From Tubiluchus corallicola (Eukaryota; Priapulida; Priapulimorpha; Priapulimorphida; Tubiluchidae): a DNA stretch of 26,056 nucleotides. This document shows, one piece after another, positions 1-9,194 of this stretch (its first letter is position 1; each line of letters begins with the position of its first letter). The position numbers were made by a program, and so were the translations under genes. The stretch is from NCBI GenBank assembly GCA_030141605.1, contig JAQGDQ010002468.1, positions 1 through 26,056 on the forward strand, written 5' to 3'. The notes beneath the pieces are model-generated. The model worked only from the letters and a program-made list of their open reading frames with translations, did not search any database and had not been told where the DNA came from.

Positions 1-665
1 TATCATTATATTCTCTTCATGTTTTGTAATAAGCTTTAACTTCGCTTTGTGGCCACGAAGAGGTGGCATTTTCATTCTTTCAGAACTTAATAATACTGGC
101 AAATTATATTCTCTTCCAAGCTTTAAATAGACATCAAACACATCGTCCCTTGTATAAAAAAGACATCCCATATGAGAGTCCAAATGCGTTATATCAAACC
201 CAAACTGCTTTGCAAGCTCAATTTGTGCTCTTAACTCCTTTTCTATTTCATCTATTTTAGCATTTTCTGCAAACGCATCACAGCTTCTATATAAATAGCC
301 AAATTCATCTACCAAACTTGGAACTTCTTTAACAGAAGAAACAGGGCGCCATTTGTACTTTTTCCATTCATTAGTCACTGTAAGATGAACACCCAAATCA
401 GCTTTTGGGTTCTCTTTGGCATACATGGCAGCCTCTGCAACCCATGCACAAGGCATCATTATACTTGCAGAGTTTACCAACCCATAATCCAAAGCACCAA
501 TAGTCGCTTTGGTTTCAGAATGACACATGCCAAAATCGTCAGCATGAATTATTAACAGTTTTGCATCTTTTGAATATCCTAATCGTTCTTGCATTGTTTT
601 GAGCATTAGCAGTAATAAAACAAAGAAAGAAACATGCAAAATAAAACAGTTTTTAAAGTTTTCAT
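1..665 (-). CDS. YdjC/ChbG-family carbohydrate deacetylase, partial, frame broken near its start
   Basis: Partial gene that runs off the left edge. The reading frame from 606 downwards gives a protein starting MLKTMQERLGY, followed by HADDFGM and later THLDSHMG. These are the metal-binding Asp and His motifs of the YdjC/ChbG family, which deacetylates oligosaccharides such as chitooligosaccharides. No stop occurs before the edge. Upstream, an ATG at 665 opens a typical signal peptide (MKTLKTVLFCMFLSLF), but two frame changes lie between it and the body: one at the A4 run 617-620 and one at the T4 run 597-600 (plus-strand bases). Removing one base from each run would join the signal peptide, an ANAQ cleavage region and TMQERLGY. 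I infer an exported enzyme. Without correction, only a leaderless protein from 606 is possible. Family assignment is firm; exact substrate is unknown. Confidence 0.8.
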
Positions 666-735
666 ATTATTAAATGTTGTGTTATTGTTATAAGTTAATT
701 TTAATATCTTTTATCATTATAAAAGCGTAATTTTG

Positions 736-765
736 TCTTATCTCTTTTTTTAAAAAAGAATAAGA
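736..765. repeat. Near-perfect inverted repeat
   Basis: The arms 736-750 and 752-765 pair over 14 bp with one bulged base (C742) and almost no loop. The core is T6/A6 flanked by TCTTAT and ATAAGA. It could be an operator for the divergent promoters or a hairpin in RNA. Because so much of it is A/T homopolymer, part of the symmetry may be chance. Confidence 0.5.
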
Positions 766-773
766 TATTACTA

Positions 774-781
774 CAAACTTA
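774..781 (-). promoter_or_regulatory. Possible promoter -7 box for the deacetylase gene
   Basis: On the minus strand this reads TAAGTTTG, a match to the Bacteroidota TAnnTTTG -7 element. It would give a leader of about 100 nt, containing the inverted repeat 736-765. I find no well-placed -33 TTTG, so the call is weak. Confidence 0.3.
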
Positions 782-906
782 ATACTTTTTTTTCAACACT
801 TAAAATTTTAACATATTAACTTGTTCATTTGATTTAAGATATTTTTAAACCTTGTTAATTTATGAAAATATATAGCCATTGTTTTTTTATTTAAAATATA
901 AGGTTA

Positions 907-914
907 TATATTTG
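907..914 (+). promoter_or_regulatory. Possible promoter -7 box for the oad operon
   Basis: TATATTTG matches the Bacteroidota TAnnTTTG element and would start transcription about 24 nt before the oadG ATG at 945. A TTG lies at 879-881, 25 nt upstream, which is slightly long for a -33 element. This site also argues for starting oadG at 945 rather than further upstream. Confidence 0.4.
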
Positions 915-944
915 CCTTTTCTTTTAAAGGATAATCAATTAAAA

Positions 945-1187
945 ATGCAAGAAACCGTTGACCAAGCATTACTTATGCTTTTAATAGGCATAATCACTGT
1001 TTTTATAATTCTTTTTGTTGTTGTGTTAATAAGTAGGGTGCTTATTTGGTACACAAATACATTTTACCCTGACTCTAACCCTATAAAGCAAAAAACTCCC
1101 GTTGATAAAAAGAAAGTGGCAGCAATAATTACAGCAGTTAACGTAGTTACACAAGGCAAAGGGAAAGTCATTTCAATAAAAAAGTAA
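945..1187 (+). CDS. oadG: Na+-pumping decarboxylase gamma subunit (OadG family)
   Basis: An 80-residue protein: a short N-terminus, one strongly hydrophobic membrane segment (about residues 9-35), then a basic, Pro/Lys-containing cytoplasmic tail. This is the layout of OadG, the small subunit that anchors the alpha subunit to the beta subunit in Na+-translocating decarboxylases. I chose ATG 945 because it follows a TAnnTTTG box at 907-914; the upstream in-frame stretch starts only with an ATT codon and would overlap that box. oadA follows after 35 nt and oadB after that, so the three probably form one operon. Small OadG proteins are poorly conserved, so context carries much of the weight. Confidence 0.75.
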   Translation: MQETVDQALLMLLIGIITVFIILFVVVLISRVLIWYTNTFYPDSNPIKQKTPVDKKKVAAIITAVNVVTQGKGKVISIKK

Positions 1188-1222
1188 TAAATTTGAGATT
1201 TTAATCTAATTATATAAAAACT

Positions 1223-3091
1223 ATGGCAAAAGAAATACAATTTTCGTTAGTTTACAGAGACATGTGGCAATCTTCTGGTAAATATGTGCCTACCAAGGCA
1301 CAGTTAGAGCAAGTTGCCCCTGCAATTATAGATATGGGATGTTTTTCACGAGTAGAAACTAATGGAGGAGGATTTGAACAAGTAAACTTACTTTTTGGAG
1401 AGAACCCCAACCCATCAGTACGGGCTTGGACTAACCCCTTCAATAAAGCAGGCATTTTAACACATATGCTAGAAAGAGGATTAAATGGCATAAGGCTATC
1501 TCCAGTCGCTGCCGACATAAGAAGGTTAATGTTCAAAGTTAAAGGAAAGCAAGGGACTAACATTTCTCGTTCTTTTTGTGGCCTTAACGATCCTAGAAAT
1601 ATCATAGATTCCGTAAAATACGCCAAAGAAGGAAAAATGATTGCGCAAGCAACTCTAAGCATTACACATTCTAAAATACACACCATTGAATACTATGTCA
1701 AACTAGCTGAACAACTCATAGAAGGCGGTGCGGACGAAATTTGTTTAAAAGATATGGCAGGCGTTGGACGACCAGCTACATTAGGAAAAATTGTAAAACA
1801 AATTAAGAAAAAACATCCGAAAATTGTTATCCAATATCATGCACATACAACGCCAGGGTTTGCTCCTGCTTCAATCCTTGAAGTAGCTTATGCAGGAGCT
1901 GATATAATAGATGTAGGCATGGAACCTCTGGCTTGGGGAACAGGGCATGTAGATATACTTACTGCCCAAAATATGCTAAAAGATGCAGGTTTTAAGGTTT
2001 CTGAAGTTAACCTAAAAGCCTATATGGAAGTGCGGAAATTAACTCAAGAGTTTATGGACGACTTTTTAGGGTATTATATGGACCCACAAAATAGAATGGA
2101 AACAGCACTATTAATAGGTTCGGGATTACCCGGAGGTATGATGGGAAGCCTTATGGCAGATTTAGGAAATAACCTAAAAAGTCTAAATTCTTGGCTAAAA
2201 AAGAAAAATAAACCTTTATTGACAAAAAATGAGCTATTAATAAAGTTGTTTCAAGAAGTAGAATATATTTGGCCTAAAATGGGATACCCACCTCTTGTTA
2301 CCCCATATAGCCAATATGTAAAAAATGTAGCCCTAATGAATGTTATACAGCTAATAAAAGGTAAAAATCGCTTCTCACTGATTGATGACAATACATGGGA
2401 TATGCTTTTAGGTAAAGCTGGGAAATTGCCAGCAGAAATAGATCCAGAGTTAAAAAAATTAGCAGAAGAGCAAGGAAAGGAGATTTTTACAGGAAGCCCA
2501 CAAGACCTGTATCCTGACGAGTTGGACGTCTTTAAAAAAGAAATGGATAAAAATGGATGGGAATATGGGCAAGACGGCGAAGAGCTTTTTGAACTAGCCA
2601 TGCACCCACAACAATATAGAAATTATAGGTCTGGAGAAGCAAAAAAACAGTTTGAAAAAGATCTGGCTAAGAAAAAAACACAAAAAGAACAAAAGGAGCA
2701 AAAAAATGCCGAAAGTTCAAACATCGTATTGCCACAAACATTAGTTGTAGATGTAAGTGGAGAAAAATTTTCCGTTACAGTGTCAGCAGAAAACACCACT
2801 ACAACATCACAACAACCAACACCGCAGGCAAAGCCTATATCAACGCCAAGTAGTGACAATACACGAGAAGTTGTTGCACCATTAGAAGGAACTTTTTATA
2901 GAACAAAAGTTCCTTCTGATAAAGCCATTCAAGTGGGAGATACGGTACAAAAAGGAGCTATTATTGGCTACATAGAATCAATGAAAGTATACAATGCCAT
3001 AATTTCTGCTCAAAGCGGAAAAATAACAGAAATTTGTATTTCAGACGGAGGAAAAGTAGAAGAAGATGATGTACTGATAAGGGTATTATAA
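1223..3091 (+). CDS. oadA: Biotin-dependent Na+-pumping decarboxylase alpha subunit / carboxyltransferase with biotin carrier domain
   Basis: A 622-residue cytoplasmic subunit. Residues about 1-300 form the carboxyltransferase barrel: RDMWQS with Asp13, KDMAG with Lys176 (position of the carboxylated lysine in this family), and the metal-binding YHAH with His206 and His208. A conserved C-terminal region of the carboxyltransferase follows to about 460, then a Lys/Gln-rich and Thr/Pro-rich linker (about 470-560). The end is a biotin carrier domain with ESMK, biotinylated at Lys588. The family moves CO2 from a 2-oxo acid or acyl-CoA to biotin; OadB then releases it and exports Na+. The 5S-type barrel points to oxaloacetate or pyruvate-type substrates, but the substrate cannot be settled from sequence. 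It lies between oadG (35 nt) and oadB (37 nt). Confidence 0.88.
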   Translation: MAKEIQFSLVYRDMWQSSGKYVPTKAQLEQVAPAIIDMGCFSRVETNGGGFEQVNLLFGENPNPSVRAWTNPFNKAGILTHMLERGLNGIRLSPVAADIRRLMFKVKGKQGTNISRSFCGLNDPRNIIDSVKYAKEGKMIAQATLSITHSKIHTIEYYVKLAEQLIEGGADEICLKDMAGVGRPATLGKIVKQIKKKHPKIVIQYHAHTTPGFAPASILEVAYAGADIIDVGMEPLAWGTGHVDILTAQNMLKDAGFKVSEVNLKAYMEVRKLTQEFMDDFLGYYMDPQNRMETALLIGSGLPGGMMGSLMADLGNNLKSLNSWLKKKNKPLLTKNELLIKLFQEVEYIWPKMGYPPLVTPYSQYVKNVALMNVIQLIKGKNRFSLIDDNTWDMLLGKAGKLPAEIDPELKKLAEEQGKEIFTGSPQDLYPDELDVFKKEMDKNGWEYGQDGEELFELAMHPQQYRNYRSGEAKKQFEKDLAKKKTQKEQKEQKNAESSNIVLPQTLVVDVSGEKFSVTVSAENTTTTSQQPTPQAKPISTPSSDNTREVVAPLEGTFYRTKVPSDKAIQVGDTVQKGAIIGYIESMKVYNAIISAQSGKITEICISDGGKVEEDDVLIRVL

Positions 3092-3128
3092 AATTTTGTC
3101 TTACTTTTTATAATAAAAGTATAAATTT

Positions 3129-4328
3129 ATGGAAATTCTTGAGCGATTATATAAAATGACGGCATTTTCTGGCTTAATAGAAGAGCCAGAGTCAATGATA
3201 ATGTATGCAATTGGTTTTTTATTGCTATATTTAGGAATAAAAAAACACTTTGAACCATTGCTTTTAATACCAATAGCCGTAGGCATTTTATTAGCAAACG
3301 CACATGGAGCAAACTTAGAAGTGATACAAAATGAGGCTATAACGCACCTTACCATAATAGAAATAGCCAAAGAGTATGGAATAATCAATTTTCTCTACTA
3401 TTCACTAATAAAAACAGGAGTGTTACCCCCTATCATTTTTATGGGAGTAGGCGCATTAACGGATTTTGGACCCATGTTGCGCAATTTGCGATTGTCATTT
3501 TTTGGTGCTGCAGCTCAATTAGGAATTTTCGTAGTACTAATTTCTGCCGTTGCATTTGGAGGGTTTACCCTAAACGAAGCAGCCTCATTAGGAGTTATAG
3601 GAGGCGCAGATGGCCCTACTGCTATTTATACAGCTATAATATTAGCCCCACACCTGTTAGGTCCCATTGCCATTGCAGCCTATTCTTATATGGCTTTAGT
3701 GCCAGTAATCATACCTTTTGTTGTTAAAATTACCACAACCAAAAAAGAATTGAGAATAAACATGAAAGAGCAAGAAAAGTTGTTCCCATCCAAGACAACT
3801 ATCAAAAATATGAAACTGTTAAAAATATTCTTCCCAATCGTTATAACAGGTATAGCATCCGTTTTTGTTCCCTCATCCATGCCATTAATAGGCATGCTAA
3901 TGTTTGGTAATTTAATAAAAGAAATAGGGTCTAATACATCGCGACTTTCATCAGTTGCACGAAATGGTATTCTAAACACTGCTACCATTTTCTTGGGACT
4001 TGCAATAGGAGCAACAATGTCAGTAAACACATTTCTTAACACAAAAACACTATTAATAATAGTAGGAGGATTGATTGCATTCTGCATATCTGTTGCAGGA
4101 GGCGTCTTTGCTGTTAAAATTCACAACCTGTTTGTCAAAAAGAAAATAAACCCTTTAATTGGAGCAACAGGACTGAGTGCCGTACCAATGGCATCTCGTG
4201 TTGCAAATGAAATAGCTCTAAAACATGACCCCTCAAACCATGTTTTACAGTACTGTATGGCTAGTAATATATCGGGAGTAATTGGCTCTGCTGTAGCAGC
4301 TGGAGTTCTTATTACATTTTTGTCTTAA
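3129..4328 (+). CDS. oadB: Na+-pumping decarboxylase beta subunit, membrane carboxybiotin decarboxylase
   Basis: A 399-residue polytopic inner-membrane protein with many hydrophobic segments. It has the signature loop GGADGPTAIYTA (about 158-169), whose Asp161 corresponds to the family's essential aspartate, the conserved GVGALTDFGPML (about 106-117), and a C-terminal NISGVIGSA (about 380-388) matching the family's conserved Asn/Ser membrane region. It decarboxylates carboxybiotin on OadA and uses the energy to pump Na+ outwards. Length is close to the usual (about 380-430), and the gene is intact. It follows oadA by 37 nt and ends the operon; the 220 nt after it are A+T-rich and carry no clear strong terminator. 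Confidence 0.93.
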   Translation: MEILERLYKMTAFSGLIEEPESMIMYAIGFLLLYLGIKKHFEPLLLIPIAVGILLANAHGANLEVIQNEAITHLTIIEIAKEYGIINFLYYSLIKTGVLPPIIFMGVGALTDFGPMLRNLRLSFFGAAAQLGIFVVLISAVAFGGFTLNEAASLGVIGGADGPTAIYTAIILAPHLLGPIAIAAYSYMALVPVIIPFVVKITTTKKELRINMKEQEKLFPSKTTIKNMKLLKIFFPIVITGIASVFVPSSMPLIGMLMFGNLIKEIGSNTSRLSSVARNGILNTATIFLGLAIGATMSVNTFLNTKTLLIIVGGLIAFCISVAGGVFAVKIHNLFVKKKINPLIGATGLSAVPMASRVANEIALKHDPSNHVLQYCMASNISGVIGSAVAAGVLITFLS

Positions 4329-4375
4329 AAATATAATTTTATTACAACAAAATTTTTAGAAATACCCTATAGCAC

Positions 4376-4432
4376 TTATTAAAAAAACAAAACTCCCTAA
4401 CAAACAATACCTTTTTTATTAAAAAAACAAAA
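4376..4432. repeat. 17-nt direct repeat, two copies
   Basis: TTATTAAAAAAACAAAA occurs at 4376-4392 and again at 4416-4432, 40 bp apart, in the gap between oadB and sucA. The unit is low-complexity, so slippage or chance may explain it. Confidence 0.5.
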
Positions 4433-4548
4433 AAAACTATTTAAACAAATTTTTTTTTATACTTTTAATTTTTAATTTTAACCTGAGTTTTTTTATATGT
4501 AAAAACATACAAAATATATTAATTTGCAATGTATATAATTATTAATTC

Positions 4549-7268
4549 ATGAGTGATTATTCGTATATCTCAAGTGCCAATGCACATTACATTGATAAAC
4601 TATACAAAAAATATAAAACATCTCCTGAAAGTTTAGACGAAAGTTGGAGAAAATTTTTCGAAGGTTTTGAGTTTTCACTCTCCTACAACCAAGGTAAAGG
4701 CAGCAAAGAAATGCCAACAAAGGATATAGGAGTAAGAAATCTAATAGATGCCTACCGAACAAAAGGACATTTAAAGTCAGATACAAACCCTATTAGACCC
4801 CGAAGAAACCATCATATACAATTAGACCCTTCTGAATTTGGATTAGATGCCAAAGATCTAAACAGAAAATTTTTTATAGAAAATGGTAACTCTATAGTCA
4901 AAACAAACACATTGCAAGATACCATAAACAATTTTAAAAAAGCTTACTTGGGACCTATAGGTTTTGAGTATATGTACATCAAAGATCCAGAAATTGTCAA
5001 TTGGTTTAAGCAAAAAATAGAGGTGGAATTTTTAAACTTCAAATTCTCTATAGATGAGAAAAAACAAATATTAAAAAAGCTTAACGAAGCAATGGTATTT
5101 GAAAATTTTCTACACACAAAATATATAGGACAAAAGCGTTTTTCATTGGAAGGAGGAGAAAATACAATCCCATTCTTAGATTTTGTAATAAAAAACTCCG
5201 TGAAAGACTCAGTGGAAGAGATAGTGATAGGCATGGCACATAGAGGGAGATTAAATGTTTTAGCTAACATTATGGGCAAAACATATGAACAAATATTTAG
5301 TGAATTTGAAGGAACATATATGCCTGATGATTTGACAATGGGTAGTGGAGATGTAAAATACCATATGGGATATGCTAGCGAATTTAAAGTAAAAAACGGA
5401 AAAAAATACCAACTAAAACTCACACCCAATCCATCACACCTCGAAGCTGTAAACCCCGTTGTGTTGGGGTATGCACGCTCTCACATGGAGTCATTATTTA
5501 AGAGGAATCCTAAAAAAGTTCTACCCATTTTAATACACGGAGATGCGGCAATAGCAGGGCAAGGAATTACATATGAAATAAGTCAAATGTCGCAATTACC
5601 CGGATATAGGGTTGGAGGCACTATACATTTGGTAATTAATAATCAAATAGGTTTTACGACAGATTATGACGATGCCCGAACAAGCATCTACTGTACAGAT
5701 GCAGCCAAAATTATAAACGCTCCTGTGCTGCATGTTAATGGCGATGATGCAGAAGCTATTGCTTTTTCGGCTAAATTAGCGGTAGAATTTAAACAAAAAT
5801 TTGGAAAAGATATTTTTATAGACTTGTTGTGTTATAGGCGTCATGGACACAATGAAGGAGATGAGCCAAAATTCACTCAACCAAAGCTATACAAACTGAT
5901 TTCTTCGCATCCTCCTCCAAGAGAAGTATACTCAAAAAAATTAATTGCCAATGGTGATGTAGAAGAAGCACTTGCAGTGCAAATGGATAAAGAGTTTAGA
6001 AATTTGTTGCAAGAACGGCTAAACGAGGTAAAACAAACTCCTTATCCCTACACTCCCGATAAATTAGGGCAAGAATGGCAACAGCTAGCTCCTCCTAAAA
6101 CTGAAGACTTTGAAAAATCTCCTAACACCTCTATTAGTGAAAAAGCCGTACAAAAAGTATCAAAAGCGCTTACATCACTTCCCGAAAAATTCAAACCCAT
6201 TAGGCAAATATCAAAATTGATTGATGCTAGAAAAGACTATTTCTTTAGTAAAAAGATGCTGGACTGGGCAAGTGCAGAACTGCTAGCGTATGGTTCGCTA
6301 TTGCTAGAAAAAAAACTAGTGCGAATATCTGGACAAGATGTAAAAAGAGGAACATTTTCACACCGACACGCCGTGATATTTGATGCAGAAACTAAGCAAG
6401 CCTATTGTAATCTTGATCATATAACAAGTGAGAATAAGCAAGAAAAGCTAGAGATATTTAACTCTCTACTTTCTGAGCTTTCCGTATTAGGTTTTGAATA
6501 TGGTTATGCAATGGCTAACCCAAATGCTCTTGTAATTTGGGAGGCACAATTTGGGGATTTCTCTAATGGTGCACAAGTAATAATAGACCAGTTTGTAACA
6601 AGCGCACAAACTAAATGGCAAAAAATGAATGGGCTAGTAATGTTATTGCCTCATGGGTATGAAGGACAAGGGCCTGAACATTCAAGCGCCAGACCTGAGC
6701 GATTTTTGCAATTGGCAGCAGAAAACAACATGGTTGTTGCAAATATGACAACTCCTGCCAACTTCTTCCACTTATTAAGGCGGCAAGTTACATGGAAATT
6801 TAGAATACCTTGTATTGTTATGTCTCCAAAATCTCTTTTAAGACATCCTGAAGTAATATCACCTATTTCAGAATTTACCAATGGGCATTTTTGTGAGGTA
6901 ATAGGGATGAAACCATTAACCCTAAGGACGTTACAAAAGTAATATTATGCACAGGAAAAATATATTACACATTAAATAAATTTAGAACAGAGCAAAAAAG
7001 AAAGAATGTAGCAATTGTTAGGTTAGAACAACTCTACCCATTTCCAGACAAACAGCTTAAAAAACAATTAGGCAAATATAAGAAAAATGTGGAGTTGCTT
7101 TGGGTGCAAGAGGAGCCTGAAAATATGGGTTATGTTTCTTTTATACAAAGACATTTCAAAAAAATCACAAAGTTTGTCTCACGAAAACCAAGTGCCTCCC
7201 CTTCAACAGGTTATAAAAAAGTTCATATAAAAGAAGAAATAGAAATAATACAACAAACATTCAATTAA
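4549..7268 (+). CDS. sucA: 2-oxoglutarate dehydrogenase E1 component, broken by one frameshift
   Basis: Thiamine-diphosphate-dependent E1 of the 2-oxoglutarate dehydrogenase complex (TCA cycle, cytoplasm). The first frame, 4549-6942, gives 797 residues with the E1o N-terminal segment (YISSANAHYIDKLY), the region GMAHRGRLNVLANI, PSHLEAVNPVVLGYARS, HGDAAIAGQG and INNQIGFTT of the cofactor site, and the second transketolase domain. It then ends in an unrelated tail. From 6906 the next frame continues the family's C-terminus (DETINPKDVTKV, then WVQEEPENMG) to a stop at 7266-7268. One base is missing at the GGG run 6904-6906. The joined protein would be about 906 residues, normal for this enzyme. 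sucB starts 12 nt later. Whether the break is real or an error cannot be told here. Confidence 0.92.
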
Positions 7269-7280
7269 ATTGAAAAATAT

Positions 7281-8492
7281 ATGAAAGTAGAAAAAAATAC
7301 CAAGTGTAGGAGAATCTATTAACGAAGTAGTTTTGGGAAAGTGGCTAAAAGAAGAGGGAAGTTACGTAAATATGGATGAGCCCATTTGTGAATTAGAATC
7401 AGAAAAAGCAACATTTGAAATTAATGCTGAAAATCCTGGAACATTACACATCAAAGCTAAAGAAGGAGAAACCCTACCCATTGGGAGTACCGTATGTGTC
7501 ATAGACACAGAGGGAAAGTCTACTGCTCAACACCAACCTAAAAACAACCTGCTCCTCCTTCCAATGATAACATTGAAGATGAAAATAAAAAAAAGAGTAA
7601 TTACTCAGCAGGGCATCCATCGCCCGCAGCTTCAAAAATGTTATCAGAAAAAGGCATGTCTCCAACACAAATAGAAGCGACTGGAGTAGGAGGAAGAATT
7701 ACAAAGCAAGACGTTATAATGTCAAATTCTTCAAAAAAATTACCTCAAGAATCCATGCCCAAAGCCCCAAAAGAGGTTACAAAACCTTTTAGCAGAGAAG
7801 AAGAAAAGGTAAAAATGACTACGCTTAGAAAAACTATTTCTAAACGACTTGTAGCTACTAAAAATGAGACTGCTATGCTTACCACGTTTAATGAGGTAAA
7901 CATGAAGCAAGTAATGAGTTTGCGAAAAAAATATAAAGATAAATTCAAAGACAAGTTTGGGGTAAATCTAGGCTTTATGTCCTTTTTTGTAAAAGCATCT
8001 TGCATTGCATTACAAGAATGGAAAACAGTAAATGCAAAAATAGATGACAATGAAATTATATATCACAAATACTGTGACATATCCATTGCCGTTTCTACAC
8101 CCAAAGGGTTAGTTGTGCCCGTTGTCAGAAATGCAGAATCACTTTCATTTAGCGAAATAGAGCAAGAAATATTAAATTTAGCCATTAAAGGGCGAGATGG
8201 AAAACTTACAATAGATGAAATGACGGGAGGAACATTTACCATTACTAATGGAGGGATTTTTGGTTCTATGCTCTCCACTCCTATCATCAACGCTCCACAA
8301 TCTGCCATTCTTGGAATGCATAATATAGTGGAAAGACCTATGGTGGAAAATGGTGAAATTAAGATATGTCCCGTTATGTATTTGGCTCTATCTTATGATC
8401 ATAGAATAATTGACGGGAAGGAAGCGGTAAGCTTTTTAGTTAGGATAAAAGAAGCATTAGAAGACCCTACAAGACTATTATTAGAGATATAG
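7281..8492 (+). CDS. sucB: 2-oxoglutarate dehydrogenase E2 (dihydrolipoyl succinyltransferase), broken by two compensating frameshifts
   Basis: E2 core of the same complex as SucA. It begins at ATG 7281 in the frame that ends at 8492, but the lipoyl domain ([15 protein letters not shown], then ESEKATFEI with the lipoylated Lys) lies in the next frame from about 7300 to 7547, before the original frame resumes. The first shift is at the A7 run 7291-7297; the second lies within about 7541-7549 (A and C runs). After it come a Pro-rich linker, a peripheral-subunit-binding segment ([11 protein letters not shown] to GRITKQDV), and the catalytic domain ending with SYDHRIIDG, where His and Asp are catalytic. 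The whole span codes about 403 residues, a normal E2 length. The two shifts cancel, and each segment is fully protein-like. The lipoyl group would depend on LipB (15803-16513). Confidence 0.9.
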
Positions 8493-8770
8493 TATAATTA
8501 ATAATTGAGCTGTTCACTACTCATAATCAGGCTCATCAACACCCGTCCTTATTTACAAAAATTGAGTAGAGAACGTTGAGGGTAATTAGAAATTTGCAAG
8601 TGACAACATAAGTTTACTTGAACAGTTTACCCCCCCAAGTCTGAAAGCAAAGACTAAAATTTATACTTATTCTCTGCTTTGACTTAATAACGTTATTTTT
8701 CTAACTATCTATTTTTATTTATATCTTGCCCATACCTACAATAAGTAGAATACAGACAAAGCTACTTTAC
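8493..8770. other. Convergent intergenic region
   Basis: Gap between the ends of sucB (plus) and trxA (minus). It contains an imperfect hairpin (8512-8574), a C7 run and a 6-bp direct repeat (GTTTAC). No open frame of meaningful length is seen on either strand. It may hold transcription termination signals or a small RNA. Confidence 0.5.
8512..8574. repeat. Imperfect inverted repeat with long loop
   Basis: GTTCACTACTC (8512-8522) and GAGTAGAGAAC (8564-8574) pair over 11 bp with one mismatch around a 41-nt loop. It lies about 20 nt after sucB. There is no T-tract right after it, so it is not a classical intrinsic terminator. Confidence 0.5.
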
Positions 8771-9094
8771 TTAGCTTACGTAAGAGTTTAATTTGTCTAC
8801 CAATGCTGCCTTAGATACTACCCCTATTTCTTTATCTATCACCTTACCATTTTTAAAAAATAATAGTGTAGGTATACTTTTTATTCCATGTTCTACGGAT
8901 GAATTAGGATTAGCATCTACATCAACTTTTCCTATAATTGCTTTATCATCATATTCTTCTGATAGTTGTTCAATAATAGGAGCTATCATTTTGCACGGCC
9001 CACACCAAGATGCCCAAAAATCTATCAAGACAACCTTATCTGTGGATATAACTTCATTAAAATTTGAATCGGTTATTTCTATTACTTTTTTCAT
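8771..9094 (-). CDS. trxA: Thioredoxin
   Basis: A 107-residue single-domain thioredoxin, the standard length, for cytoplasmic disulfide reduction. The active site WCGPC puts the redox cysteines at 31 and 34; the cis-proline motif IPT is at Pro76; the buried Asp25 (LIDFW) is present. No signal peptide. It is transcribed after dnaE with a 100-nt gap that contains its own promoter-like site (9118-9148). The dnaE-trxA order is one I recall from other Bacteroidota. Confidence 0.95.
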   Translation of the reverse strand: MKKVIEITDSNFNEVISTDKVVLIDFWASWCGPCKMIAPIIEQLSEEYDDKAIIGKVDVDANPNSSVEHGIKSIPTLLFFKNGKVIDKEIGVVSKAALVDKLNSYVS

Positions 9095-9117
9095 GCTGTT
9101 TTTTATTAATTAGAAAC

Positions 9118-9148
9118 CAAATTTAATCTCTTTCCGCCGCAATAACAA
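9118..9148 (-). promoter_or_regulatory. Bacteroidota-type promoter for trxA
   Basis: On the minus strand: TTG at 9148-9146, a 20-nt spacer, then TAAATTTG at 9125-9118. Spacing and both boxes fit the TTTG/TTG-N19-21-TAnnTTTG consensus. Transcription would start near 9111, leaving about a 17-nt leader before the trxA ATG. Confidence 0.5.
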
Positions 9149-9194
9149 GGATTTTAAACTATTTTTTTTTACATACGGGATTACTAAAATTCTT

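Larger units (their letters stand above)
669..944. other. Divergent intergenic region
   Basis: Very A+T-rich region between the minus-strand deacetylase and plus-strand oadG. It holds a long near-perfect inverted repeat (736-765), a minus-strand TAnnTTTG box and a plus-strand TAnnTTTG box. I see no protein or RNA gene in it. Confidence 0.6.

Noticed and set aside
879-944. N-terminal extension of oadG from an ATT codon
   Set aside because: It would overlap the TAnnTTTG box; ATG 945 gives a normal small OadG.
1252-1686. 144-residue open frame on the minus strand
   Set aside because: Antisense shadow of the conserved oadA carboxyltransferase domain; no recognisable protein features.
4376-4432. 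Direct repeats as a two-unit array or attachment site
   Set aside because: Only two low-complexity copies, with no integrase or tRNA nearby.
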